A stretch of 59,213 nt of DNA from Coriobacteriaceae bacterium (GTDB taxonomy: Bacteria; Actinomycetota; Coriobacteriia; Coriobacteriales; UMGS124): positions 1,684 through 60,896 of the forward strand of contig JAHZHK010000003.1 of the NCBI GenBank assembly GCA_019420325.1. Direction: 5' to 3'. This document shows positions 26,333 through 35,434 of the stretch, in pieces (the stretch's first letter is position 1; every line of letters begins with the position of its first letter). The notes beneath the pieces were generated by a model that was not told the origin of the DNA, made no database searches, and saw only the letters and a program-made list of their open reading frames with translations. Both the position numbers and the translations under genes were made by a program.

Positions 26333-26460
26333 GAAAGAAGGTGCCCCGTAGCCTGCCTCCGCAGTGAAGGCGAGGGGTGGGGCGCAGTGCGAAGCACTTC
26401 CGCCCCGATACTCTGAAGTCTTCGGTACGAGGACCAGCAGGTGTAGGGGCACCTTCTTTC
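26333..26460. repeat. Diverged family B-like nested palindrome
   Basis: A perfect 15-bp outer stem, GAAAGAAGGTGCCCC (26333-26347) with GGGGCACCTTCTTTC (26446-26460). Inside are CCGCAG and GAGGACCAGCAGG, words shared with the family B core at 33-42 kb, plus an apical hairpin near 26376-26405. It lies between the reductase terminator and the activase gene. The 26306-26618 interval has no gene that I can support. Confidence 0.65.
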
Positions 26461-26618
26461 CTCTGGTAGCTGTTCTTCTTTACTGCTTCCCCTGTTTTTG
26501 TTTGGGGCCTGTATAAATCATCGCCTGTGTGTGAGATACTGAAGTGTTCGAAATTCAACTGACACACGCTGCTTGCCGTGCGGCGTGGTTTTTGCACTGC
26601 GTGAGGAGAGAGGCGACC

Positions 26619-29600
26619 ATGACCGACGAAAACGAGCGCGAAGCCATTAAGTGTGACTTCGAGGCGGCGCTTGCCGGGGGGTGTGCTGGCCACGGCCCCG
26701 CCCGGGGCGAGGTTGACGCTGAGATGGCCGCGGCGCGCCAGGCCGCACGCGAGGCCTCTGAGGCTGCGGCGCTTGCCGAGGCGGAGACTTCCGTCGAGGT
26801 CACGCCCGGTCCGGGCCTTGACTGGTCGGGCCGCAAGCTGCGCCTGGGCATCGACGTGGGTTCCACCACGGTGAAGCTTGCCGTGCTCGACGAAGACGCA
26901 AAGCTCGTCTATGCCAGCTACCAGCGCCACCATACCGACGTGCGCGCCACCGTGAAGGCGCTCTTCCGCGCCGCGAGCGAGGTCTTTGGCGACGCGCGCC
27001 TCGAGGTTGCCATCACTGGTTCGGGCGGTCTGCTCCTGTCACAGTGGCTGGGCCTTGAGTTCGTGCAGGAGGTCATCGCCTCCAAGACGGCGGTTCAGGC
27101 CTTCGAGCCTAAGACCGACGTCGTTATCGAGCTGGGCGGCGAGGACGCCAAGATCATCTACTTCGACAACGGCATCGAACAGCGCATGAACGGCACGTGC
27201 GCTGGCGGTACGGGCGCCTTCATCGACCAGATGGCGAGCCTGCTGCACACCGACGCTTCCGGTCTCAACGAGATGGCCAAGCGCTCCACCATCATCTACC
27301 CCATCGCCAGCCGTTGCGGCGTTTTCGCCAAGACCGATGTGCAGCCCTTGCTTAACGAGGGCGCCAAGCCCGAGGACGTGGCTGCCTCCATCTTCCAGTC
27401 GGTCGTGACGCAGACCATCTCCGGTCTTGCATGCGGCCGTCCCATCCGCGGCCATGTCGCCTTCCTGGGCGGCCCCTTGCAGTACCTCTCCGAGCTGCGC
27501 AAGCGCTTCCGCGTGACGCTCGACCTCGACGACGAGCATATGATTTGCCCTGCCAACGCCCACCTATTCGTGGCGTGCGGTGCCGCCCTGGCGGCAGTTT
27601 CGGGCAAGCTGTCGAGCCTGCCTGCCCTCATCGAGGAGCTCGACTCGTTGGGCGACATCCAGGGCAGCGAGGTTCAGCGACTCGACCCGCTCTTCGCCAC
27701 CGCGGCCGACAAGGCCGAGTTTGACGCACGTCATGGCGCCCAGGTCGTCGCGCACGGTGACCTCGCCAGCTACCGCGGCCGTGTCTTCATCGGCATCGAT
27801 GCTGGTTCCACCACCATGAAGGGAGCCGTCATCGGCGAGGACGGTGAGCTGCTGCGCACCTGGTACGGCCCCAACAAGGGCGACGTCCTCGGCACGGCCC
27901 GTATCCTCATGGACGACTTCTACGACGCGCTGCCGCAGGGTTGCACCGTGGGCCACGTCACCTGCACGGGCTACGGCGAGGGCCTGCTCATCGAGGCGCT
28001 CCATGCCGACTCCGGCGAGATCGAGACCGTCGCGCACCTGCGCGGCGCCAACGAGGTGCTTCCCGGCGTTGAGTTCATCCTCGACGTGGGCGGCCAGGAC
28101 ATGAAGTGCCTGCGCGTGAAGAACGGTGTCATCGAGCACATCATGCTCAACGAAGCCTGCTCTTCGGGTTGCGGCTCGTTTATCAGCGCCTTTGCCGACT
28201 CCATGGGTATGACGGTGCAGGACTTCGCCGCCGCTGCCCTTACGGCCGAGCACCCCGTGGACCTGGGCAGCCGCTGCACGGTCTTCATGAACTCGCGCGT
28301 GAAGCAGGCCCAGAAGGAAGGCGCCACGGTGGGCGACATCTCCGCCGGCCTTTCCTACTCGGTCATGAAGAACGCCCTCTTCAAGGTCATCAAGATCCGC
28401 GACCCCAAGGAAATCGGCGACAAGGTCATCGTGCAGGGCGGCACGTTCTTGAACGACGCCGTGCTGCGCGCGTTCGAGCTGCTCACGGGCAAGGAGGCCT
28501 TCCGCCCCGACATCTCGGGTTGCATGGGCTGCTACGGCGCCGCGCTGCTCGCGCGCGACCGTGCCGGCGCCGAGGGCACTTCCACGCTGCTTTCCAAGGA
28601 TGAAATCGACAACCTCCAGGTGGCTCACAAGTCCGCCCGCTGCGGCCTGTGCTCCAACCGCTGCCTGCTCACCATCTCCGACTTCGGCGGCGGCAGGCGC
28701 TTCGTCACGGGCAACCGTTGCGAGCGCGGCGCCGGTCACAAGAAGGCCGGCTCGGACGCCCCCAACCTCTTCAAGCAGAAGAACGCCCTGCTCTTCGACC
28801 GCGAGAGCCTGTCGGTAGAGACTGCCCCGCGCGGCACCGTCGGCATCCCGCGCGCGCTCGGCATGTACGAGGACTATCCCTTCTGGCACAAGATGTTCAC
28901 CGAGCTGGGTTTCTCCGTGGTGCTCTCCGGCCCCTCTTCCAAGGCGACCTACGAGGCGGGCATCGAGTCCATGCCCTCTGAGAGCGTGTGCTACCCGGCC
29001 AAGCTCTCCCACGGCCATGTCATGGACCTCATCGACCGCGACGTCGACTTCATCTGGATGCCCAGCGTGCGCTGGGAGCGCCAGGAAGACGAGGGTGCGG
29101 GCAACTGCTATAACTGCCCCATCGTCATGAGCTACCCCACGGCGCTCAAGCTCAACATCGACGAGCTCGAGCAGCGCCACGTCGAGTTCATGAACGACTT
29201 CGTGCCCTACCACGACGTCAACGAGCTCAAGCGCCGCATCTTTGAGCTGGTTGACGGCAAGCGCTGGGACGACGCCCAGGCTGGCATCGGTCGCTTCAAG
29301 GGCTCGCGCATCACGAAGGACGAGGTCTCCCGCGCCGTTGACGCCGCATGGGCCGAGTCCGACCGCTTCCACGACGCCATCCACAAGGCCGGCGAGGAGG
29401 CCCTCAAGTGGATTGAGGACAACCACGCGCACGGCATCGTGCTTGCTGGCCGTCCCTACCACAACGACCGTGAGATCAACCACGCCATCCCCGAGCTCGT
29501 GAACTCGTTCGGTTTTGCGGTGCTCACCGAGGACTCCGTGAGCCACCTCATGCAGCCCGACCGCCCCATCCGCGTCGTGGATCAGTGGATGTACCACTCG

Positions 29601-31193
29601 CGCCTCTATGCGGCGGCCAAGTTCGTCACCACCCGCAACGACCTCGACCTCATCCAGCTCAACTCCTTCGGTTGCGGTCTTGACGCCCTTACGACCGACC
29701 AGGTGCAGGAGATTCTCGAGGCCTCCGGCAAGATCTACACCGTGCTCAAGATCGACGAGGTCTCCAACCTGGGCGCAGCGCGCATCCGCATCCGCTCGCT
29801 CATGGCGGCGCTCAAGGACAAGCAGGCCGAGGCACTTGCGAGTGCCAAGGCCGAGGCGGCCAAGCGCGGCGAGGACCCCGAGCAGGTCACCGAGGTGCCC
29901 ATCGAGCGCGACCATGCCAGCACCGCCTGGCCCAAGGCCCAGTTCACCGAGGAGATGCGCGACAAGGGTTACACCATCCTGTGCCCGCAGATGGCGCCCA
30001 TCCACTTCGATTTGCTTGTGCCTATCTTCCACGCCAACGGCTACAACCTGGAGCTTCTGCCCAGTGTTGACCACGGCGCGGTCGATGCGGGCCTTAAGTA
30101 CGTCAACAACGATATCTGCTATCCCTCCATCCTGGTCACGGGCCAGATCATGGAAGCGGTGACGTCGGGTCGCTATGACCTGTCCAGGCTGGCCGTCATC
30201 ATCACGCAGACCGGCGGCGGCTGCCGTGCCACCAACTACATCGCGCTCATCCGCAAGGCCCTGCGTGACTTCGGTCACCCGGAGATTCCGGTCATCTCGC
30301 TGGCCTTTGCCAAGCTCGACGAGCACAACCCCGGCTTCAAGGTGGGCCCGAAGGTGCTCCTGCCCGCCTTCTATGCCATGGTGCTGGCCGACGCCATCAT
30401 GCAGATGCTCTACCGCGTGCGTCCCTACGAGGCCGTGCCCGGCAGCGCCGACGCCCTCTACGAAAAGTGGATGGAGCGCATGCGCCAGGCCGCGCCGAAC
30501 ATGGGCCGCTCCACGATGAAGAAGATCGCCCGCGAGATGATCGCGGAGTTTGACAACTTGCCGCTTGTCAACGACGGCTCCAAGCCGCGCGTGGGCGTTG
30601 TCGGCGAGATTCTCGTCAAGTTCCACCCCACGGCAAACAACGAGGTCGTGCGTGTTATCGAGCGCGAGGGCTGCGAGGCCGTGGTGCCGGGCCTGGTCGA
30701 CTTCTTCCAGTTCGCCTTTGCCTCGCGGTTCCTCTGCAAGCCCGAGATCGGCGCGCCCGCCAAGAAGGTCATCACCTCCAAGGCCGGCATCGCCCTCATC
30801 GACTGGATGCGCAAGCCTGTGGACGCCGAGTTCGCCCGCTCCAAGCGCTTTGCGCCGTCTACCAGCATTTATGAGTTGGCCGAGAAGGCTGAGCAGGTGC
30901 TTTCGGTGTCCAACAACATGGGCGAGGGCTGGCTGCTCACGGCTGAGATGATCGAGCTCATCGAGAGCGGCACGCCCAACATCGTGTGCTGCTCGCCGTT
31001 TGCGTGCCTGCCCAACCACGTGGTGGGCAAGGCCGTCATCAAGGAGCTGCGCCGCCAGCACCCCGACACCAACATCGTCGCGGTGGACTACGACCCCGGC
31101 GCCTCCGAGGTCAACCAGCTCAACCGCATCAAGCTCATGATTTCGGTTGCCAAGGAGAAGTTCAAGGAGACGGGCCGAGGCCCGGCGAAATAG
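26619..31193 (+). CDS. Giant 2-hydroxyacyl-CoA dehydratase activase fusion (BadF/HgdC x2, DUF2229, HgdB-like)
   Basis: A 1,524-residue protein with four parts. An ASKHA ATPase (~75-330) starts LGIDVGSTTVKLAV and keeps the cluster cysteines in CAGGTGAFIDQM and SRCGVFAKTDV. A second ASKHA ATPase (~388-640) starts GIDAGSTTMKGAV and keeps ACSSGCGSFISAF and SRCTVFMNSRV. A Cys-rich linker has CGLCSNRC. A DUF2229 region (~740-1000) is followed by a C-terminal HgdB/BcrC-like region ending NIVCCSPFACLPNHV. In HgdC, ATP hydrolysis drives an electron from a dimer-bridging [4Fe-4S] cluster to a dehydratase. Here both halves sit in one chain. The substrate is unknown. It has an Ala/Glu-rich N-terminal ~70 residues and starts after GGAGAGAGG. 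It is monocistronic. Confidence 0.9.
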   Translation: MTDENEREAIKCDFEAALAGGCAGHGPARGEVDAEMAAARQAAREASEAAALAEAETSVEVTPGPGLDWSGRKLRLGIDVGSTTVKLAVLDEDAKLVYASYQRHHTDVRATVKALFRAASEVFGDARLEVAITGSGGLLLSQWLGLEFVQEVIASKTAVQAFEPKTDVVIELGGEDAKIIYFDNGIEQRMNGTCAGGTGAFIDQMASLLHTDASGLNEMAKRSTIIYPIASRCGVFAKTDVQPLLNEGAKPEDVAASIFQSVVTQTISGLACGRPIRGHVAFLGGPLQYLSELRKRFRVTLDLDDEHMICPANAHLFVACGAALAAVSGKLSSLPALIEELDSLGDIQGSEVQRLDPLFATAADKAEFDARHGAQVVAHGDLASYRGRVFIGIDAGSTTMKGAVIGEDGELLRTWYGPNKGDVLGTARILMDDFYDALPQGCTVGHVTCTGYGEGLLIEALHADSGEIETVAHLRGANEVLPGVEFILDVGGQDMKCLRVKNGVIEHIMLNEACSSGCGSFISAFADSMGMTVQDFAAAALTAEHPVDLGSRCTVFMNSRVKQAQKEGATVGDISAGLSYSVMKNALFKVIKIRDPKEIGDKVIVQGGTFLNDAVLRAFELLTGKEAFRPDISGCMGCYGAALLARDRAGAEGTSTLLSKDEIDNLQVAHKSARCGLCSNRCLLTISDFGGGRRFVTGNRCERGAGHKKAGSDAPNLFKQKNALLFDRESLSVETAPRGTVGIPRALGMYEDYPFWHKMFTELGFSVVLSGPSSKATYEAGIESMPSESVCYPAKLSHGHVMDLIDRDVDFIWMPSVRWERQEDEGAGNCYNCPIVMSYPTALKLNIDELEQRHVEFMNDFVPYHDVNELKRRIFELVDGKRWDDAQAGIGRFKGSRITKDEVSRAVDAAWAESDRFHDAIHKAGEEALKWIEDNHAHGIVLAGRPYHNDREINHAIPELVNSFGFAVLTEDSVSHLMQPDRPIRVVDQWMYHSRLYAAAKFVTTRNDLDLIQLNSFGCGLDALTTDQVQEILEASGKIYTVLKIDEVSNLGAARIRIRSLMAALKDKQAEALASAKAEAAKRGEDPEQVTEVPIERDHASTAWPKAQFTEEMRDKGYTILCPQMAPIHFDLLVPIFHANGYNLELLPSVDHGAVDAGLKYVNNDICYPSILVTGQIMEAVTSGRYDLSRLAVIITQTGGGCRATNYIALIRKALRDFGHPEIPVISLAFAKLDEHNPGFKVGPKVLLPAFYAMVLADAIMQMLYRVRPYEAVPGSADALYEKWMERMRQAAPNMGRSTMKKIAREMIAEFDNLPLVNDGSKPRVGVVGEILVKFHPTANNEVVRVIEREGCEAVVPGLVDFFQFAFASRFLCKPEIGAPAKKVITSKAGIALIDWMRKPVDAEFARSKRFAPSTSIYELAEKAEQVLSVSNNMGEGWLLTAEMIELIESGTPNIVCCSPFACLPNHVVGKAVIKELRRQHPDTNIVAVDYDPGASEVNQLNRIKLMISVAKEKFKETGRGPAK

Positions 31194-31207
31194 AGTCGCC
31201 TTACAGG

Positions 31208-31242
31208 GGGCCGCTTCCGTCAAGGGAGCGGCCCTTTTCTTT
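31208..31242 (+). terminator. Terminator of the activase gene
   Basis: GGGCCGCTTCC pairs with GGGAGCGGCCC across a five-base loop, followed by TTTTCTTT. Confidence 0.92.
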
Positions 31243-31350
31243 ACAGGTCTCTTACATATGGTTTACCTGGGACGTACGCGGCGCACGCATTCTAGTGTCT
31301 AAGCTGCGGGACTCTGCCGCGGTGCATGACACGACGTCTGGAAGGAAACC

Positions 31351-33048
31351 ATGAACGAGACGCTCACGACCGTCTTCGGCCTGCTCGGCGGTCTGGCACT
31401 GTTTATCTATGGCATGAACTTGATGAGTGAGACGCTCCAGAAGGTGGCAGGTGACGGCATGCGCCGGGTGCTGTCGCTGCTTACCAAGAACCCGGTGATG
31501 GGAGTGCTTGCTGGAGCTGTGGCCACGGCGGTGCTGCAGAGCTCGAGCGCCACCACGGTCATGGCCATCGGCTTTGTGAGCGCGGGCCTCATGGGTCTGC
31601 CGCAGGCCATTTCCATCATCCTTGGCGCCAATATCGGCACCACCATGACCGCGCAGATCATCGCGTTCAAAATCACCGACTACATCCCGGTGTTCCTGTT
31701 CCTTGGCTTCCTGGTGTACTTTGTGGGCAAAAAGGAGCGCACCAAGCAGATCGGCCTATCGGTGCTTGCGTTTGGCCTGCTCTTCCTGGGTATCGAAACC
31801 ATGGGCGATGCGATGAAGCCTTTGGCGACGAGCCAGGTCTTCGTCGACCTCATCGGCCGCGTGGCCGACATCCCCGTGCTTGGCGTGGCGGTGGGCACAC
31901 TCATGACGCTTGTGGTCCAGAGCTCGAGCGCAACCATCGCCGTACTGCAGAACTTTGCCTCGCAGGCGGGCCCTGACGGCGTGAGCAGCATCATCGGTCT
32001 GCAGGGCGCCATCCCGATTCTTCTGGGCGACAACATCGGCACCACCATCACGGCGCTGCTTGCCTGCATCGGCCAGTCGCGCAACGCCAAGCGCGCCGCA
32101 GTCTCGCACACGCTGTTCAACGTGTCGGGCGCGCTGCTGTTCATCTGGTTTGTCCCGCAGTTTGCCCAGTTCGTGCAGTTCATCTCGCCCAGCGGCCCCG
32201 AGGTCGAGGTCATCTCGCGCCAGATTGCCAACGCGCACACGCTGTTCAACTGCACCATGACGCTCATTTGGCTGCCGCTCATCGGCCTCATGACCAAGAT
32301 TGTGACCACCATCCTGCCCGACAAGAAGGTTGACAAGCAGACCGCTGCAGCCATCGAGAATCTCTCCAGCCCGCTGTACCTGGACGAGCGTCTCATCGGC
32401 ACGCCTGCCGTTGCCATGCAGATGGCGGTGCAGGAGACGCTTCGTGCCGGCGAGGCAATCCGAGGGGCGCTGGGTGCGGTGAGGCGCTGCGTGGAGGGCG
32501 GCGTTCTGAATGTCGACGCCGCCGACGATGCCGTGCGCCGGGCTGAGGCGGGGTGCGCCTTGTGCGCCAAGACCACCGACTACCTGACCGAGATGTTTGC
32601 CGCGGGTGTGCTTACCGAAGACCAGGCGACGGGGGCTGCCGGAGTGCTGCGCGTGCTCAACGACCAGGGGCGCATTGCCACGCAATGCAAGGAGATTGCC
32701 CAGTGCCTGAACGGCAGCTTCTCGAAGGCGGCGACGAAAGACCTGGAGGAGGTCGCGGCCATCATCGAGAAGATGTGCGGTGCGACCCTTGAGATAGTTG
32801 AGCAGGGCGACCGTTCCCGCGCACGCGAAGTCTTCGCGGCAAAGTCCGACGCGCTCGACCTGGACATCAAGATGCGCAAGGCCCACATGAAGCGCGTGGC
32901 AAAGGGCGCCTGCGAGCCCGAGGCGAAGGGCCCCTTCGACGAGGTGCTCAACGGCTTGGACCGCATCGGCAACAGCTGTGTGAACATTGCCGAAGCCGTG
33001 GCCGTGGGCCAGGTCGACCTGGGCAGGTTCATGCACGAACAGGCTTAG
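31351..33048 (+). CDS. Na/Pi cotransporter family protein with PhoU-like C-terminal domain
   Basis: A 565-residue sodium-phosphate cotransporter of the NptA/YjbB type. Two inverted-repeat halves each carry the QSSSAT signature (LQSSSATTVMAI near 70, VQSSSATIAVL near 190) among about eight membrane segments. Residues ~345-560 form a helical PhoU-like cytoplasmic domain, as is usual for the long bacterial forms. The ATG follows GGAAGGAAACC. It probably moves phosphate with sodium, though some relatives may export it. It stands alone after the activase terminator and is followed by a structured 3' palindrome. Confidence 0.9.
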   Translation: MNETLTTVFGLLGGLALFIYGMNLMSETLQKVAGDGMRRVLSLLTKNPVMGVLAGAVATAVLQSSSATTVMAIGFVSAGLMGLPQAISIILGANIGTTMTAQIIAFKITDYIPVFLFLGFLVYFVGKKERTKQIGLSVLAFGLLFLGIETMGDAMKPLATSQVFVDLIGRVADIPVLGVAVGTLMTLVVQSSSATIAVLQNFASQAGPDGVSSIIGLQGAIPILLGDNIGTTITALLACIGQSRNAKRAAVSHTLFNVSGALLFIWFVPQFAQFVQFISPSGPEVEVISRQIANAHTLFNCTMTLIWLPLIGLMTKIVTTILPDKKVDKQTAAAIENLSSPLYLDERLIGTPAVAMQMAVQETLRAGEAIRGALGAVRRCVEGGVLNVDAADDAVRRAEAGCALCAKTTDYLTEMFAAGVLTEDQATGAAGVLRVLNDQGRIATQCKEIAQCLNGSFSKAATKDLEEVAAIIEKMCGATLEIVEQGDRSRAREVFAAKSDALDLDIKMRKAHMKRVAKGACEPEAKGPFDEVLNGLDRIGNSCVNIAEAVAVGQVDLGRFMHEQA

Positions 33049-33061
33049 GTCCGTCCCGGCC

Positions 33062-33144
33062 GTCCCCGGTGCTCCCACGCCGCTGGTCCTCACAGGGCAA
33101 AGTGCGCCCTGCTGCGGATTCGCGGCTTAGGGAGCACCGGGGAC
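33062..33144 (+). repeat. Family B 3'-UTR palindrome (after the Na/Pi gene)
   Basis: A perfect 15-bp outer stem (GTCCCCGGTGCTCCC at 33062-33076 with 33130-33144) encloses a 53-nt core starting ACGCCGCTGGTCCTC and ending GGATTCGCGGCTTA. The apical helix is CAGGGC/GCCCTG. It starts 13 bases after the stop codon, in sense orientation. Confidence 0.9.
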
Positions 33145-33200
33145 TGACGTAAACTCAGCCACGTTCGGTTAAGCGCTAAGAACGGGCCTATAAGAGTTGG

Positions 33201-33240
33201 GGGCTGTCCCTTTTCCCAACATCGGGAGAAGGGGCGGCCC
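33201..33240. terminator. Terminator-like hairpin, probably bidirectional
   Basis: GGGCTGTCCCTTTTCCC pairs imperfectly with GGGAGAAGGGGCGGCCC across a six-base loop. A closely related hairpin lies at 39683-39724 in the equivalent position after another family B copy. Confidence 0.5.
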
Positions 33241-33293
33241 TCGTTGTCGTGCGGGTTTTAAGCCCCCTATGACACCTTGGGGCAGAGTGCGCA

Positions 33294-33377
33294 GCTCGGG
33301 GGTGGTCTCCTAAGCCGCGAATCCGCAGCCGCGCCCTTTGCGGCGAGGACCAGCGGCGTGGAGATCCATCCCCGAGC
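33294..33377 (-). repeat. Family B 3'-UTR palindrome (after the second LuxR gene)
   Basis: The outer arm GCTCGGGGGTGGTCTCC pairs with 33360-33377 with one mismatch and one bulged A. The core is the reverse complement of that at 33077-33129 and has GCCGC/GCGGC as its middle helix. A partial right half (about 33378-33434) reaches the LuxR stop codon. Relative to that minus-strand gene it is in sense orientation. Confidence 0.88.
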
Positions 33378-33434
33378 GCCGGGAAGGACTCGGTCCCGGT
33401 ATCCCCGCGGCGTGGAGATCCGCCCCCGAGCGTC

Positions 33435-34922
33435 CTACTCGAAAGAGGTGGCTTCGCAGACGAGGTCGATGAGGCCTTGACGGTCGTAGACGCCCAGCTT
33501 GCGATAGGTGTTTGACGTGTGGTGCTTCACGGTGCCGGGTGCGATGCCCAGTGCTTCGGAGATGTGGGCGATGCTGCGGCCGCGGGCAAGCAGACGGGCG
33601 ACGTCAAGTTCGCGTGCGGTGAGGCCGGCCTCACGGGCAAGTTGTTCGCAACGCTCGTCGAAGTTGGGTGCGTGCGAGCGGGTTTGGTCCTGTGCAGGCT
33701 GGTACAAGGTGCGAAGGCCGCCTTCTGTGAAGACCGTGCTGCCGATGAGGGCCACAGCGGCGATGAAGCAGGCGATGAGGCTCACGCGCATGTCGGGATT
33801 CCAGAACGCGCTGCTCATCAACGTGTATCCCAGCCACGAGCCTATGAGCGTGCCTGAGCGCGTCGCCACAATGGCGCTGCCGAAGATGAGGGCCACCTGC
33901 GTGCGGGCACGATAGGCCAAATCGCTGGCGGCGAACATGATGAACATGTCGAGGCAATAGACGCCAAAGATGACCCCACCGTTGCCAAGAAACGACAGGT
34001 TGCTGGGAAGCGCAAGGCACAGCGCCGCCCCGCATGTAATGGCGGGTACGATGGGGCGATAGAAGGAGAAGGGGTCGGCGACGGAGTCACGCACGAACAT
34101 CGCGAACGCGAAGGCGGCCGTAAGGATGCCTGCCGCCGACATGCCCAGGAGTTGCAGTGTGCGCGTGCTGCCGTCGAAAGAGCTCACCCGCTGCACGGCC
34201 CCGAAGACGACGGAGATCGCCACGAGGGCAAGGGCGAAGCCGATAAGGCGACGCGCTTCGAGGCGCACGGCGGCTACGGGGACGTCGCCTCGGCATGGCT
34301 CGTTGCGGGAAAGGTGCAGTGACAAGGCTGATAGGGGAGCGAAGAGGGCGATGAGGGCGCACCCTGGCACGACGGGCAAGGCGCAGACGACGAAGTACAG
34401 CGCAAAGGCGAGAAGAAACGAGTATACGAGGTGTCGGCCCACATTTCCCGAGGCCAGCGTGCTCCAGCGTTCGCCCCACATGAGCAAGACGAGTGCGCTG
34501 AAGACGGACGTGAGGATGTAGCTCGCCCATTCAAGGGAGAGGCCGGCTGTATGGGGGAGCGTCACGTGCGTGCAGAGGGCAAGCATCACGGTACCTGCGG
34601 CCCCCGCTGCTGCGGCGAGCCATAAGATGCCGGGCCTGCTGCTGTACGGTGCCAGGCGCGGGGCGGCAAGCGTCGCCGCCACATAGCCAGCCAGCGTAAC
34701 AATCAGAAGGAGCAGCATACTGCCGGGTGCGGGCTGGATGGGGCCCATGACCACCGGCGTCGAGGCGAGCGTCATCCACCATGCTTGCCAGAATCCCAGA
34801 CCCACAAGGGGGAGCATGCCTGCAAAACCGCGTCGCGCGGCTGAATCTTCGGGGTTGGTGTCGGCGGGGGCCTCTGCGTCGAGGCCGGATTTGTCTGACG
34901 TTGCTTGGGCGCGTGCTGCCAT
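33435..34922 (-). CDS. Membrane-bound LuxR-type regulator (multi-pass sensor plus HTH)
   Basis: A 495-residue paralogue of the regulator at 22949. About 12 hydrophobic segments (~35-405) are followed by a LuxR HTH at the C-terminus (LTARELDVARLLARGRSIAHIS and GIAPGTVKHHTSNTYRKLGV). The ATG at 34922 has GGAGGAG just upstream. A hydrophilic, acidic N-terminus of ~33 residues precedes the first membrane span. It is divergent from the flavin reductases at 35435 and 37435 and probably regulates them. The signal it perceives is unknown. Confidence 0.87.
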   Translation of the reverse strand: MAARAQATSDKSGLDAEAPADTNPEDSAARRGFAGMLPLVGLGFWQAWWMTLASTPVVMGPIQPAPGSMLLLLIVTLAGYVAATLAAPRLAPYSSRPGILWLAAAAGAAGTVMLALCTHVTLPHTAGLSLEWASYILTSVFSALVLLMWGERWSTLASGNVGRHLVYSFLLAFALYFVVCALPVVPGCALIALFAPLSALSLHLSRNEPCRGDVPVAAVRLEARRLIGFALALVAISVVFGAVQRVSSFDGSTRTLQLLGMSAAGILTAAFAFAMFVRDSVADPFSFYRPIVPAITCGAALCLALPSNLSFLGNGGVIFGVYCLDMFIMFAASDLAYRARTQVALIFGSAIVATRSGTLIGSWLGYTLMSSAFWNPDMRVSLIACFIAAVALIGSTVFTEGGLRTLYQPAQDQTRSHAPNFDERCEQLAREAGLTARELDVARLLARGRSIAHISEALGIAPGTVKHHTSNTYRKLGVYDRQGLIDLVCEATSFE

Positions 34923-35434
34923 TGCGCTCCTCCAGTCGTGCTTTTTTCGATGGTCACACTATAGCAGCGATGAGACCTGACGTGCTCCGGTATCGCAGGG
35001 CCTGCGCTTGGGGCGAGGTATCCGGGCGACATCTTTGCGGGGTAGCGTGACAAGAAGTGGTGTATGGGGGAGGAACATGCCTTTGATTCTGCTTCTGGTC
35101 CGTTTGGCATGTCCGTGGGACAAACGTGTCGAATGGACCATTTCGAGGCGATTTTGGGCCTTGTTTTGGTCCGTTCGGCACGATGGAGTGGCGAACGTGC
35201 AGATGCGGTGATGGGGTGCGGGATGTTTCGTCGCCAAGGTCACCTATACGCCAGCGCATGGTGTGAGATATCAAAAGCCCAGCTAGATTTGGCAATGAGC
35301 CAAAAGGTTCACGGGGGTTTAGATGAGGGTCCATAGGCATGGGGTGCTTCTCGTGCTTACACTCAAACCGTTATCTGCCCACAGGGCGCGTCCTTGTGGG
35401 GCAGGTCCGTTTGCCAGTTGAAAGGGGAACCAAC
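34923..35434. other. 512-bp intergenic region between a LuxR regulator and a flavin reductase
   Basis: No gene is supported here: short frames lack ribosome sites and recognisable motifs. The region has two related words, GGTCCGTTTGGCATG (~35098) and GGTCCGTTCGGCACG (~35170), and is a probable shared control region for divergent transcription. I could not place a convincing promoter. Confidence 0.5.

Noticed and set aside
26304..26618. tRNA or other stable RNA gene upstream of the activase
   Set aside because: The foldable sequence is a nested palindrome related to the 3'-UTR repeats; no cloverleaf or CCA end was found. No tRNA or rRNA was recognised anywhere in the window.
27564..31223. A 1,219-residue open frame antisense to the activase fusion
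   Set aside because: It has the same codon-bias artefact. The sense protein has conserved cysteine and ATPase motifs throughout.
34954..35340. A 128-residue minus-strand frame in the LuxR/reductase intergenic region
   Set aside because: It has no ribosome site or motif and an odd Pro/Thr/His-rich composition, and it covers a probable regulatory region.
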